This document shows, one piece after another, positions 8,578 through 16,265 of a DNA stretch of 64,000 nt (its first letter is position 1; each line of letters begins with the position of its first letter). Source of the stretch: an uncultured Clostridia bacterium (GTDB taxonomy: Bacteria > Bacillota > Clostridia > Peptostreptococcales > Anaerovoracaceae); contig CAMYVY010000003.1 of the NCBI GenBank assembly GCA_947302715.1, forward strand, positions 1 through 64,000, given 5' to 3'. A program made the position numbers and the translations under genes. The notes beneath the pieces are model-generated. The model ran no database searches and was not told the DNA's origin. It saw only the letters and a list, made by a program, of their open reading frames with translations.

Positions 8578-8657
8578 AGCATCCATGCCTACCTGATGAA
8601 TATTCCTGAACTACACTTAGCCTGAATTCATTAGAATACTTTCTCTTTCTCGACATA

Positions 8658-8700
8658 ACAAAACCCCTTTCGTCAGATTCTGTCTAACAAAAGGGGCTCA
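8658..8700 (-). terminator. terminator of the MarR gene
   Basis: CCCCTTT (8664-8670) pairs with AAAGGGG (8690-8696) within a longer imperfect stem. Read on the minus strand it is followed by TTTTGTT, about 30 bases after the MarR stop codon. Confidence 0.7.
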
Positions 8701-8724
8701 CTTCATATGAGGGGTTGTCTTTTA

Positions 8725-9366
8725 TTATTCTTCAGATTCTTCTTCCTCTTCGTTCTCCGGAATCTCCGTGATTTTTTCCAGCAGTTTTAGAAGCTGTTCT
8801 TTTTCTTTTTCGGTAAGATTTGTGAAGAAGCGGCTAAAGCGCTCTGCTCTTTCATCTTCGAGCTCATAGGCACGAGCGCGACCGACTTCGGTGAGCTTAA
8901 TTAGCGTTGCTCTCTTATCGTCCGGATCAACGGTTCTGACCGCATATCCCTCTGCCTCCAACTTGCTGATTAGCTCGGATGTTGACGACGGATTGATTCT
9001 CATTTCCTCGGCAAGAACTTTTTGTCTGACGCCATCCTCATAATCCAACAAAAGCGACAGGAGTCTGGCCTGCGCGAATGCGCGCATCTTTTCGGGACTT
9101 GGGCCGTGTGCGTGTCCGTGCATTCCCGGGCCGTGATGTCCGCATCCTTCTCCCGGGCCTTTCATGCCGGGACCATGGTCCTGCATACCATCCGGTCTAC
9201 CGTGTCTGCCATGTCCGCAGCGTCCGGGTCCAGCCTCAGGTCCGTGCGGGCCGTGTTTCATACCGCGTCTCATCACTCTGTTAAATTGCATCATCTTAAA
9301 AAATAATTTTTCGTCTATCGATTTTTCTCCAATTCTTATTGGCATTATATTCTTTCCTTTTCTCAT
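8725..9366 (-). CDS. MarR-family regulator with histidine/glycine-rich insertion
   Basis: 213 aa. A MarR winged helix occupies about residues 80-200 (LSLLLDYEDGVRQKVLAEEM, then SSTSELISKLEAEGYAVRTVDPDDKRATLI, the typical recognition helix and wing). Before it, residues about 37-92 are almost entirely H, G, P and M with several cysteines (motifs GPGRCGHGRHG and GEGCGHHGPGMHGHAHG), a likely metal-binding segment. The protein ends in a glutamate-rich tail. It has its own strong promoter flanked by two identical-looking operators, so autoregulation is likely. Start at 9366 (GGGG ahead) or 9348. Confidence 0.85.
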   Translation of the reverse strand: MRKGKNIMPIRIGEKSIDEKLFFKMMQFNRVMRRGMKHGPHGPEAGPGRCGHGRHGRPDGMQDHGPGMKGPGEGCGHHGPGMHGHAHGPSPEKMRAFAQARLLSLLLDYEDGVRQKVLAEEMRINPSSTSELISKLEAEGYAVRTVDPDDKRATLIKLTEVGRARAYELEDERAERFSRFFTNLTEKEKEQLLKLLEKITEIPENEEEEESEE

Positions 9367-9521
9367 ATTTTCCCCTTTCTTTTCTATACATCCAATTGTG
9401 TCTATCTCTCTTATCGTATTCCCCTTGTTGTCTGCTTCTGGCCTTTGCTTGTTGCTGCTACTCTATATCTATTCTCTGCAACACGCCAGCAGCTGTTCTA
9501 CGTACTGCAGCATTAAATATA

Positions 9522-9586
9522 TTTTGGTACCGAAATAAATATAGCACGGTTGCCCGTGCTTGTCAAGATGTTTTGGTACAGAAATA
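9522..9586 (-). promoter_or_regulatory. MarR gene promoter with paired operators
   Basis: Minus strand TTGACA (9566-9561), exactly 17 bases, then TATATT (9543-9538). The spacer holds the inverted repeat GCACGG-N4-CCGTGC (9544-9559). Two copies of TTTTGGTACMGAAATA lie at 9522-9537, overlapping the transcription start, and 9571-9586, just upstream of -35; they are 49 bases apart. The leader to the gene is about 165 bases. Confidence 0.8.
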
Positions 9587-9666
9587 TTATTCTCTGTTTT
9601 TATGGGTCCGCGTCCTGCCCCTCTATAGGTCCGTCTACCTTTTCTTTGTCGATTCTTCCTGCTTCT

Positions 9667-9960
9667 CTAAAGCTCTATCTTTCTCTTTTCAGGATCGGGC
9701 GCCTGCCTATAAAGCACGAACCTGCGACCGATTGCCTGGACGAATTCCGCACCAAGTTCTTCAGCAATTTTGTTCGCCGTTTCCTTGGCATCAAGCTTTG
9801 CTCCCTCCAAGATATTGCACTTCAATATTTCGTGCGCGGTTAGATAATCGTCGACACTCTTTATAATCGTCGTCGTGAGTCCCGACTTTCCAATCGAAAC
9901 CACCGGCGAAAGTCCGTTGGCAATACCTTTTAGCTTGCTCCTTTGTTTACTCGTTATCAT
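9667..9960 (-). CDS. yhbY: YhbY-type CRM-domain RNA-binding protein
   Basis: 97 aa, a single CRM domain from end to end: SKQRSKLKGIANGLSPVVSIGKSGL at the start, the GKSG loop and the C-terminal GRRFVLYR strand are characteristic. Family members associate with pre-50S ribosomal particles. AAGGAG precedes the ATG, and the gene begins 14 bases after the aldo/keto reductase stop, so the two are probably co-transcribed. Confidence 0.93.
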   Translation of the reverse strand: MITSKQRSKLKGIANGLSPVVSIGKSGLTTTIIKSVDDYLTAHEILKCNILEGAKLDAKETANKIAEELGAEFVQAIGRRFVLYRQAPDPEKRKIEL

Positions 9961-9974
9961 ATGTACTCCTTAAT

Positions 9975-11153
9975 TTAAAAACCGAATATCTTCGAGGCCT
10001 CCTTCATGCCTGCGCGGATTTTGACCCCGAATGGGCAGCGCATCTCACAGGCTCCGCAACCCACACACTCACCGGCGTGATGATCCAGAACCTTGTAGTG
10101 CTCACGGACGGTCTCCGGTAGCTTTTCGTAGGTCTCCGGCGAGTCGGCTTTGACGCCTTGAGCCTTGGCCAGGTTTAGAAATTTATTCACAGATGCGATG
10201 TCTATATATTCTCGGCATGGAGCACAGTGGTTGCAGTACATGCAATGTCCTTCCCAGCTTACTCTCGGGAAGGTCTCGAGAGCAGATGCATAATCGCGCT
10301 CCTCGGCCGAGGAATTGCAATATGCAGCGCTCTCCTCCAATTGGAATACGCTATGTGCACCGGCCAAAATCACCGAGACTGCCGGTCTTGATAGTGCGTA
10401 GCTGATGCACTGGTTGGCGGTTAAGGCAACTCCCGCCGGCGAAAGTTCAGCATCCAGGAGGTCACCACCACCGAAGGCTTTCATCACCGTGATTCCAACG
10501 CCCAGTGCCTGACAAGTTTCGTAGAGGCGCTCCCTGTCAGGGTCCATGTTCGTGTAGGTTTTGGTGTAGGTCTCGTCGGCCCAGAGGTCCTCGACGTCTT
10601 CTGATGCAGGCTGTAGGTCATAGCACGGATTGACGGAGAACATCAAAACCTCGATGCCGCCTTCCTCAACCGCGCGGAGAGCAACCTTTGGGTTATGGCT
10701 CGAAAGACCGATGTGTTTTATACGACCTTGCGCTTTTAGTTCGCGTGCATAATCAAGAATTCCGTTCGCGACGATTTCTTCCCAGTCGCTCATTGCATCG
10801 CAATAGTGAATCATTCCTACATCCAAATAGTCCACATCGAGGAGCGACATCATTTCCTCGAACCCAGCCTTTGCTTCTTCAAGATTTCGGGTCCTTAAAT
10901 ATTGACCGTCCTTCCAGACCGAGCATATGTGGGACTGAATCAGAAATTTATCGCGCCTTCCTTTTAGCGCTTCACCAACCGCTCGCCTTGTCTCTGGATT
11001 TGATGCATAGAGGTCGAAGTAGTTTATTCCAAGTCTCTCCGCAGCATCAAAAAGCTTCTTGGTCATGCCGTGATCTTCCTCGGAAAATCCTTCGCATCCC
11101 AGACCAATTACACTCGCCTTTAATTTTGTATTCCCTAAAAGTCTGTATTCCAT
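9975..11153 (-). CDS. aldo/keto reductase with C-terminal 4Fe-4S domain
   Basis: About 392 aa; started at MEYRLLGNTKLKAS (11153), which has AAGGAGAG five bases ahead; an upstream in-frame extension has no support. Residues 1-285 are an aldo/keto reductase barrel (GLGCEGFSEEDHG, then DYLDVGMIHY and KHIGLSSHNP). The C-terminal region has CMYCNHCAPC and CVGCGACEMRCPFG, the cysteine spacing of a ferredoxin-type 4Fe-4S site. The classical catalytic Tyr/His pair appears as FDLYASN and IHY. Substrate unknown. Confidence 0.88.
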   Translation of the reverse strand: MEYRLLGNTKLKASVIGLGCEGFSEEDHGMTKKLFDAAERLGINYFDLYASNPETRRAVGEALKGRRDKFLIQSHICSVWKDGQYLRTRNLEEAKAGFEEMMSLLDVDYLDVGMIHYCDAMSDWEEIVANGILDYARELKAQGRIKHIGLSSHNPKVALRAVEEGGIEVLMFSVNPCYDLQPASEDVEDLWADETYTKTYTNMDPDRERLYETCQALGVGITVMKAFGGGDLLDAELSPAGVALTANQCISYALSRPAVSVILAGAHSVFQLEESAAYCNSSAEERDYASALETFPRVSWEGHCMYCNHCAPCREYIDIASVNKFLNLAKAQGVKADSPETYEKLPETVREHYKVLDHHAGECVGCGACEMRCPFGVKIRAGMKEASKIFGF

Positions 11154-11305
11154 CTTGCTCTCCTTATAATGGGTTGGTAGCACTGATGCATCATTACCTA
11201 CTCGCAATGCATGATCAATTGATCCTCTTATTAGTCTTAGTAAGGATATCACATGTTGTATGGGGAAAAAAGTTTTTTTTACTGGAATTAGATTTACGGT
11301 CACAA

Positions 11306-11311
11306 TATAAT
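11306..11311 (+). promoter_or_regulatory. possible -10 element for the flavin oxidoreductase gene
   Basis: TATAAT lies about 45 bases before the start codon; a convincing -35 is not visible. The preceding gap (11154-11305) shows only an A/T-rich stretch with a run of eight T residues. Confidence 0.35.
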
Positions 11312-11355
11312 GAGAGCAGAAAAACCAGTGAGAGAAGTATATTCAAGGAGAAAAC

Positions 11356-12351
11356 ATGATTAAAGAGAAAATAAGGATTGGAAACATAGAATTAAAGAAT
11401 AGACTTGTGATGCCTCCCATTGCAACATACCAAAGCACGGACGAAGGAAAAGTTACGGAAAAGATGCTCGCCTACTATGGGGCAAGAGCCGAGGGCGGAA
11501 ATATCGGTATGATAATAACGGAGCACAGTTATATTTCTATGCAAGGAAAAGCTAAAGACAAGCAATTATCCATTTCCTCCGACGACGATATAGACGGCCT
11601 TCGTCAATTGGTCGATGTGATTCATCAAAGTGGCACCAAGGCAATGGCTCAGCTAAATCATGCCGGAAGTGCTGCGCTTACTGAGATTACAGGTATGCCG
11701 GAGGTTTCCGCAAGCCAAGTCACTCATCCATTCAAGGAAAAAGCAGGTCTCGAGGTTTTGCCGGAGGAACTTACGGCCACCGGAATTTCAGAAATAGTAG
11801 AAGCTTTCGCAAAAGCTGCCGTGCGAGCAAAGCTTGCAGGCTACGATGGAGTAGAAATTCATTCTGCGCACTCGTACCTTCTCAATCAATTCTATTCACC
11901 GCTGACAAATCGTAGAACTGATGAGTACGGCGGCAGCTTGGAAAATAGACTCCGCATACACAGAGAAGTGATTGCAGCAGTCCGGGAAGCAGTCGGAAAA
12001 GACTATCCTATCGCAGTTCGTCTTGGCGGTTGCGACTATATGGACGGCGGCAGCACTATCGAGGATTCCCTTCAGGCCGCCTTGATATTGGAAGCGCAGG
12101 AAATTGACCTTTTGGACATTTCCGGCGGCATGTGCAGTTATATAAGAGAGGGACATAATGAACCCGGATATTTCAAGGATATGACCTTGGCCATAAAAGA
12201 GAAGGTTCACATTCCTGTGATTCTGACCGGTGGCATCAAAGCAGCCGAAGAGGCAAACTCTCTTCTGTCCGAGGGTGCTGCCGATTTAATAGGCGTGGGA
12301 CGCGAACTCTTGAAGGACGCTCACTGGGCAGACCGGGAGTTGTCGCTCTAA
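11356..12351 (+). CDS. NADH:flavin oxidoreductase (Old Yellow Enzyme family)
   Basis: 331 aa, an FMN TIM barrel without the additional Fe-S and pyridine-nucleotide domains of enoate or 2,4-dienoyl-CoA reductases. Motifs: ELKNRLVMPPIAT, the active-site HSAHSYLLNQFYSPLTNRR region (His pair binding the substrate oxygen) and GVGRELLKD near the phosphate site. It probably reduces an activated C=C bond; substrate unknown. AAGGAG precedes the ATG. The last six codons with the stop are part of an 18-bp tandem repeat continuing beyond the gene. Confidence 0.9.
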   Translation: MIKEKIRIGNIELKNRLVMPPIATYQSTDEGKVTEKMLAYYGARAEGGNIGMIITEHSYISMQGKAKDKQLSISSDDDIDGLRQLVDVIHQSGTKAMAQLNHAGSAALTEITGMPEVSASQVTHPFKEKAGLEVLPEELTATGISEIVEAFAKAAVRAKLAGYDGVEIHSAHSYLLNQFYSPLTNRRTDEYGGSLENRLRIHREVIAAVREAVGKDYPIAVRLGGCDYMDGGSTIEDSLQAALILEAQEIDLLDISGGMCSYIREGHNEPGYFKDMTLAIKEKVHIPVILTGGIKAAEEANSLLSEGAADLIGVGRELLKDAHWADRELSL

Positions 12352-12390
12352 AGAGAGTTGTCACTCTAAAGAACATTGTCACTCTGAAAA
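12337..12390. repeat. 18-bp tandem repeat across the flavin oxidoreductase stop codon
   Basis: Three copies, starting at 12337, 12355 and 12373, of GAGTTGTCACTCTAAAGA (third copy diverged). Each copy contains the codons for ELSL and a stop, so the extra copies lie downstream and are not translated. Confidence 0.85.
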
Positions 12391-12401
12391 AGAAAAGCGA
12401 G

Positions 12402-12710
12402 CTATTGCTCGCTTTCATCATCTTGGTTCTGGGCGCTCCACCAATACCACATATTAACCGCATTTTGGGCGTCTTCTGCGATGTGCTTATTTACGATTCG
12501 ATCTCTGTCGCTTAATATCGACATCATCTCATCGGCCACTTCCTCGAGAGGAAGTGGTCCGTCGCTTATTCCTTCGCGCGCTTTGATGTAGCCGATCATG
12601 CGATTCCCCGTGAATTCCGTTCGCAGTTCTCTCGATATGAGTTCTGCAAAGCGCTCGGGGTACCCACGACTTATCATTAAATTATATAGTTCTTCATTTT
12701 TATATGACAT
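12402..12710 (-). CDS. small hypothetical protein
   Basis: 102 aa, acidic, no signal peptide or membrane segment, no family I recognise. It starts MSYKNEELYNLMISRGYPE and contains FAELISRELRTEFTG and PLEEVADEMMSILSDRDRI, which read as helices. It follows the M20 gene by 49 bases on the same strand and is probably the last gene of the serpin/peptidase operon. No Shine-Dalgarno is visible; its start lies in one of two near-identical 27-base direct repeats shared with the end of the M20 gene. Confidence 0.6.
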   Translation of the reverse strand: MSYKNEELYNLMISRGYPERFAELISRELRTEFTGNRMIGYIKAREGISDGPLPLEEVADEMMSILSDRDRIVNKHIAEDAQNAVNMWYWWSAQNQDDESEQ

Positions 12711-12767
12711 TCTATATCGGTGTGTATATGATACTTGGTGTCTTCATTTCGTATGACATTTAATATC
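12691..12767. repeat. direct repeat linking M20 gene end and next gene start
   Basis: Two near-identical copies, about 27-28 bases each, at 12691-12718 and 12741-12767, both beginning TCTTCATTT and containing TATGACATT. One copy overlaps the end of the M20 gene, the other the start of the small hypothetical gene. Confidence 0.75.
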
Positions 12768-13959
12768 CGCGGTACTCTTTGTGTTCCGCCTTGATGGTGT
12801 TTAGGATTTCCGGATTTGAATACATCTTGGCGGCCATCGTGAGCATAAGGCGTGCGGAGTCTCTGATGGCCTGATGTGCATCCTCGGTTAGCATCTTGTC
12901 GGCGAATTCCTGGGTGTGCGCAACCAGGTTCGCATCGCCAAGCCCCATTATTGGATGGAAGGCAGGGCAAATGTAATCGACGTTTCCGATGTCCGAGGAA
13001 CCGGAAGTACTTTCTTCGGGCTCACCGTATTCCAGCCCCAGTTCATCCATGCAGGACTTCACCATTTCATGTCCGGACTTGAGCGCATGTAGATCGTGGA
13101 ACGGCGGACCTGCGAGGCCAAGTTCGACCTCGGTCTTGGTCATCATCGCTGCCGCACGAGCGCAGTCCCTCACCCATTCAGTCACGTAGTTCAAATAGTT
13201 TCTGCTCGGTGCGCGAGTCAGGAATTCTATTTCCGCATAATCGGGAACGACGTTGGAAGCGACGCCGGCCTTTTTGATGTAGCCGTGCATGCGCACGCTG
13301 TCTTCGACGTGCTGGCGCATCATGTCGGTCGCATCGAGAAAGAGCCTTGCAGCGTTCATGGCATTACGCCCTTCCTGCGGAGAAGCTGCAGCATGTGCGG
13401 CAACTCCGCGCCATATGAAGTTAAGTCCATCGAGCGCAAGGTAGGTTGTATCGACCAAGGTCTCTCCGCCCATATGCACCATTACAGCATAGTCGTAATT
13501 ATCAAAGACACCGGCGTCCGCCATATAGGCCTTGTCCCCGTTCCATTCCTCGTCCGGAGTTCCGATTATGTCGACACCGAAGTCGAGTTCATCCTTAACT
13601 TCATTAAAGACCAAGGCCGCCAGCGTGCTCGCCGCGCCGCTCGCGCAGTGTCCGCAAGCGTGCGCAGGTTCATCTCCGTTTGGTCCGTAGCCCGGCAGGG
13701 CGTCATATTCAGCCAGCAGCGCGAACCTCCTCGGTTTGTCCGGATTGATTACACCCTTAAATGCAGTTTCAAAACCCGCGAAAGGACACTCAACCTCAAT
13801 TCCGTATTTTCGCAGGAGAGCAACATGTGCGGCGGAGCTTTTGAATTCATGAGATCCAAGCTCCGGCTCGCGCGCCATCGCATCGGAAAGTGCGATTGCC
13901 TCAGGTAAATACTTATCTATCTTCGATAGTAATAAATCTCTCAGTTCAAATTCATTCAT
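12760..13959 (-). CDS. M20-family amidohydrolase (aminobenzoyl-glutamate/peptide hydrolase type)
   Basis: 399 aa. Metal-site signatures HACGHCASGAAS and PDEEWNGDKAYM (the EE of M20 enzymes) are visible, as is a dimerisation-domain region HAAASPQEGRNAMNAARL. Closest in style to AbgB-like amidohydrolases that remove acyl or aminobenzoyl groups from amino acids. Its ATG overlaps the serpin gene stop by four bases (ATGA), so translation is coupled and the two products are made together. Confidence 0.88.
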   Translation of the reverse strand: MNEFELRDLLLSKIDKYLPEAIALSDAMAREPELGSHEFKSSAAHVALLRKYGIEVECPFAGFETAFKGVINPDKPRRFALLAEYDALPGYGPNGDEPAHACGHCASGAASTLAALVFNEVKDELDFGVDIIGTPDEEWNGDKAYMADAGVFDNYDYAVMVHMGGETLVDTTYLALDGLNFIWRGVAAHAAASPQEGRNAMNAARLFLDATDMMRQHVEDSVRMHGYIKKAGVASNVVPDYAEIEFLTRAPSRNYLNYVTEWVRDCARAAAMMTKTEVELGLAGPPFHDLHALKSGHEMVKSCMDELGLEYGEPEESTSGSSDIGNVDYICPAFHPIMGLGDANLVAHTQEFADKMLTEDAHQAIRDSARLMLTMAAKMYSNPEILNTIKAEHKEYRGY

Positions 13960-16250
13960 ATATTTCTCATCACCCCTACAAACAGTGGAATATTTTCATT
14001 TGTGTCGATTAGCATGTAGATGAACGGACGATCAAGAGTTACCTCGTACGGTTCCTCCGGATCAGCCGCAGATGTTGTAGCCAGATGAACGACTGTCGCG
14101 GCTCCCGCCTTTGTTCCACGCTCATTCACTTTGATATACGTCTTATGAAGGATATCCCCTATAAAGATATTCTGATCCTCATATTCACCAAGCTTACTGA
14201 AGTCAGCAAGGCTCGTATCAAAGGCCCTGCCTGCGCCCATCGAAACGAACGCATCGCTTAAGCTCATGGAGCTCTCTGTTTCAAATTTAGGAAGCTTGAT
14301 GTTTACGCTGTGGTCAATCGGATTCGCGAGGATTTCATGGAGCTTAGAACCATCCAGGTCTGCGATGTATTCATCTACGCTCGTTCCCTCTTCCGGAAGA
14401 AGTGCAGCGAATGCAAAGTCTCCACCGTTGTAATACTTGATGAATCCCGATGCATTGTCATCCTTTAGATATAGGTTCTCCTGGCCCAACATGAAGGCGA
14501 CTTCCTTGTCGCCGGCTTCGCCGTGGAATTCACCGGCTCTCACCTGAGTCGATTCAAAGCCTTCTGCCCACTCAGCCTCGAATGCCAGCGCATTCACGAG
14601 AAGCATTATTGACTCTTCAGGAAGTGAGGACAGCATGTCTTTGATCGTGCCTCCGGTATGCTCCTCAATCCATTCGTTCACTCTCACTCTCGTCGCATCA
14701 TCAAAGACGGCCCTAAAGATTCCCGCCTTATATCTATCCACGTTTGCCTTTATGAAGGAATCCTTAACTGTTAGTTTTGGGTCTTCCTTAATCCAGAGGG
14801 AGTTTGCAATTTCAAGTTGCGTTGGATCCTTGTCGTATTCATCGTCCACAGTTGCGTTCAATTGATCGTCATCTGTCGATTCTGTTGATTCTCCTTCGGC
14901 GTCACTTCCGGAGTATTTTGAAATAGAATCGAGATAGCCTGCCAAATACTCATTTAGCGTCTCCTGAATTTTGGCACTGTCGCCTTCTTCACCGGTTAAT
15001 GTAGCAATAAGTTCATCCAGGGTCTCGCCATCGGCACCGTTTGCTGTCATTCCCATGGCATAGAGAACTGATATCGGAGAAACCAAGGTATTCTCTTTAA
15101 ATGGAACGCCCGGTTTGATTTCCTGGACAGGAATATCGCCTTCAGGTTCCGTAGTCTTGGTGGTTTCCTTTAACAGTGCCACTGCGAAATTGTTTACCAT
15201 TTGTGCACCTTCCGATTCTTCTTGCTCTTCTTGTTCGGCGTCTCCCATTATCTTCGCAACCGTGTCATCGGAAAGAGCAAGGGTTCCTCCAAGAACAAAA
15301 TTATCTTTAATTTTATGTTCAGCGACATATTCATGTGCCTTGCTCCAATCGTTGTTGGCGGCGAGCAAGATTGGTGCGTCCTTGGATAACGCAAGAGGTG
15401 CGCCTGAAAGCGCATCCGGGAAGGCTGCTCCCGTTGCAAGAACTACAGTTTTGGCCTCCTTAAAGAATTCGTCCGCAACGAGCTTCGATGTATCGTAGCG
15501 ATTTGCTCCACCTATTCTCTTAACCGATCCGATGGATTTGAGATTGTCTTCAATGGATTGCGGTACAGCACCCGTTCCTCCAAGTATGTAGAAATCCGTC
15601 ATTCCGGAATTCTTTATCCAGTACGACTGCTCCTTGGTGAGGTTGCTTCCCACAAGCAAAATCGGAAGACCTACCGATGATCCCGAGAGTGCATCCGGGA
15701 ACGCATCACCCCTGGCAACGAGGAGCCCTTTTATCTCGATGCTTACCTCGTTTTGGGTTTTATCGGTTGACTCGTCGGAAGCTTCGGATTCCACCTGCTT
15801 TATTTCACTAAGAATCGCAAGGTTTGTATCATATCTATTCTGTCCCGCGAGTCTCACCACATTAAATCCTTCGGCTGCTACGCTGTCCTCAAAGGATTTA
15901 CTCACTACTCCCGTGGCGCCTAAAAGATACACATCCCCTTCCGAAGTCAAGTGTTCCTTGATATAATCGAGAACCTCTCCTTCTTTATTTTTATCAACAA
16001 GAAGGATTGGCGCATCTTTTATCTTCGCCAGGTATCCACCGGACAGAGCATCCGGATAGTTTCCGCCATAGGCGACGATTACGTTTTCAAATTTGTCGGA
16101 CGCATCATAAAGTTCATTCGCTATTGCAAAGGAAGTTTCATAGCGGTTAGCTCCACCGAGTCTTGATCCCTCTGCAAATACGAAGTTAATGCTTCCAAAA
16201 ACTAATACAAGAATCAGAAATACAGACATGAATTTTACTTTCTTATTCAT
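13956..16250 (-). CDS. secreted CWB2 cell-wall protein fused to a serpin domain
   Basis: 764 aa, AGGAGG before the ATG. Residues 1-26 are a signal peptide (FLILVLVFGSINFVFA). Three CWB2 repeats follow to about 340 (RLGGANRYETSFAIA, VVRLAGQNRYDTNLAI, VKRIGGANRYDTSKLV; each with PDALSG). After an acidic linker (EQEEQEESEG), residues about 350-764 are a serpin: LVSPISVLYAMGMTANGA, NSLWIKED, LVNALAFEAEW and the C-terminal DRPFIYMLID. The reactive loop hinge is GTKAGAATVV (712-721), small residues compatible with inhibition. Counting from the hinge, P1-P1' is about Thr726-Ser727. An acidic insert (about 450-475) is unusual. It likely displays a protease inhibitor on the cell wall; the target is unknown. 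Confidence 0.92.
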   Translation of the reverse strand: MNKKVKFMSVFLILVLVFGSINFVFAEGSRLGGANRYETSFAIANELYDASDKFENVIVAYGGNYPDALSGGYLAKIKDAPILLVDKNKEGEVLDYIKEHLTSEGDVYLLGATGVVSKSFEDSVAAEGFNVVRLAGQNRYDTNLAILSEIKQVESEASDESTDKTQNEVSIEIKGLLVARGDAFPDALSGSSVGLPILLVGSNLTKEQSYWIKNSGMTDFYILGGTGAVPQSIEDNLKSIGSVKRIGGANRYDTSKLVADEFFKEAKTVVLATGAAFPDALSGAPLALSKDAPILLAANNDWSKAHEYVAEHKIKDNFVLGGTLALSDDTVAKIMGDAEQEEQEESEGAQMVNNFAVALLKETTKTTEPEGDIPVQEIKPGVPFKENTLVSPISVLYAMGMTANGADGETLDELIATLTGEEGDSAKIQETLNEYLAGYLDSISKYSGSDAEGESTESTDDDQLNATVDDEYDKDPTQLEIANSLWIKEDPKLTVKDSFIKANVDRYKAGIFRAVFDDATRVRVNEWIEEHTGGTIKDMLSSLPEESIMLLVNALAFEAEWAEGFESTQVRAGEFHGEAGDKEVAFMLGQENLYLKDDNASGFIKYYNGGDFAFAALLPEEGTSVDEYIADLDGSKLHEILANPIDHSVNIKLPKFETESSMSLSDAFVSMGAGRAFDTSLADFSKLGEYEDQNIFIGDILHKTYIKVNERGTKAGAATVVHLATTSAADPEEPYEVTLDRPFIYMLIDTNENIPLFVGVMRNI

Positions 16251-16265
16251 AATGTATACCTCCTG

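Noticed and set aside
10688..11359. Plus-strand open frame opposite the aldo/keto reductase gene
   Set aside because: Shadow of the conserved reductase; composition and lack of a start signal argue against coding.
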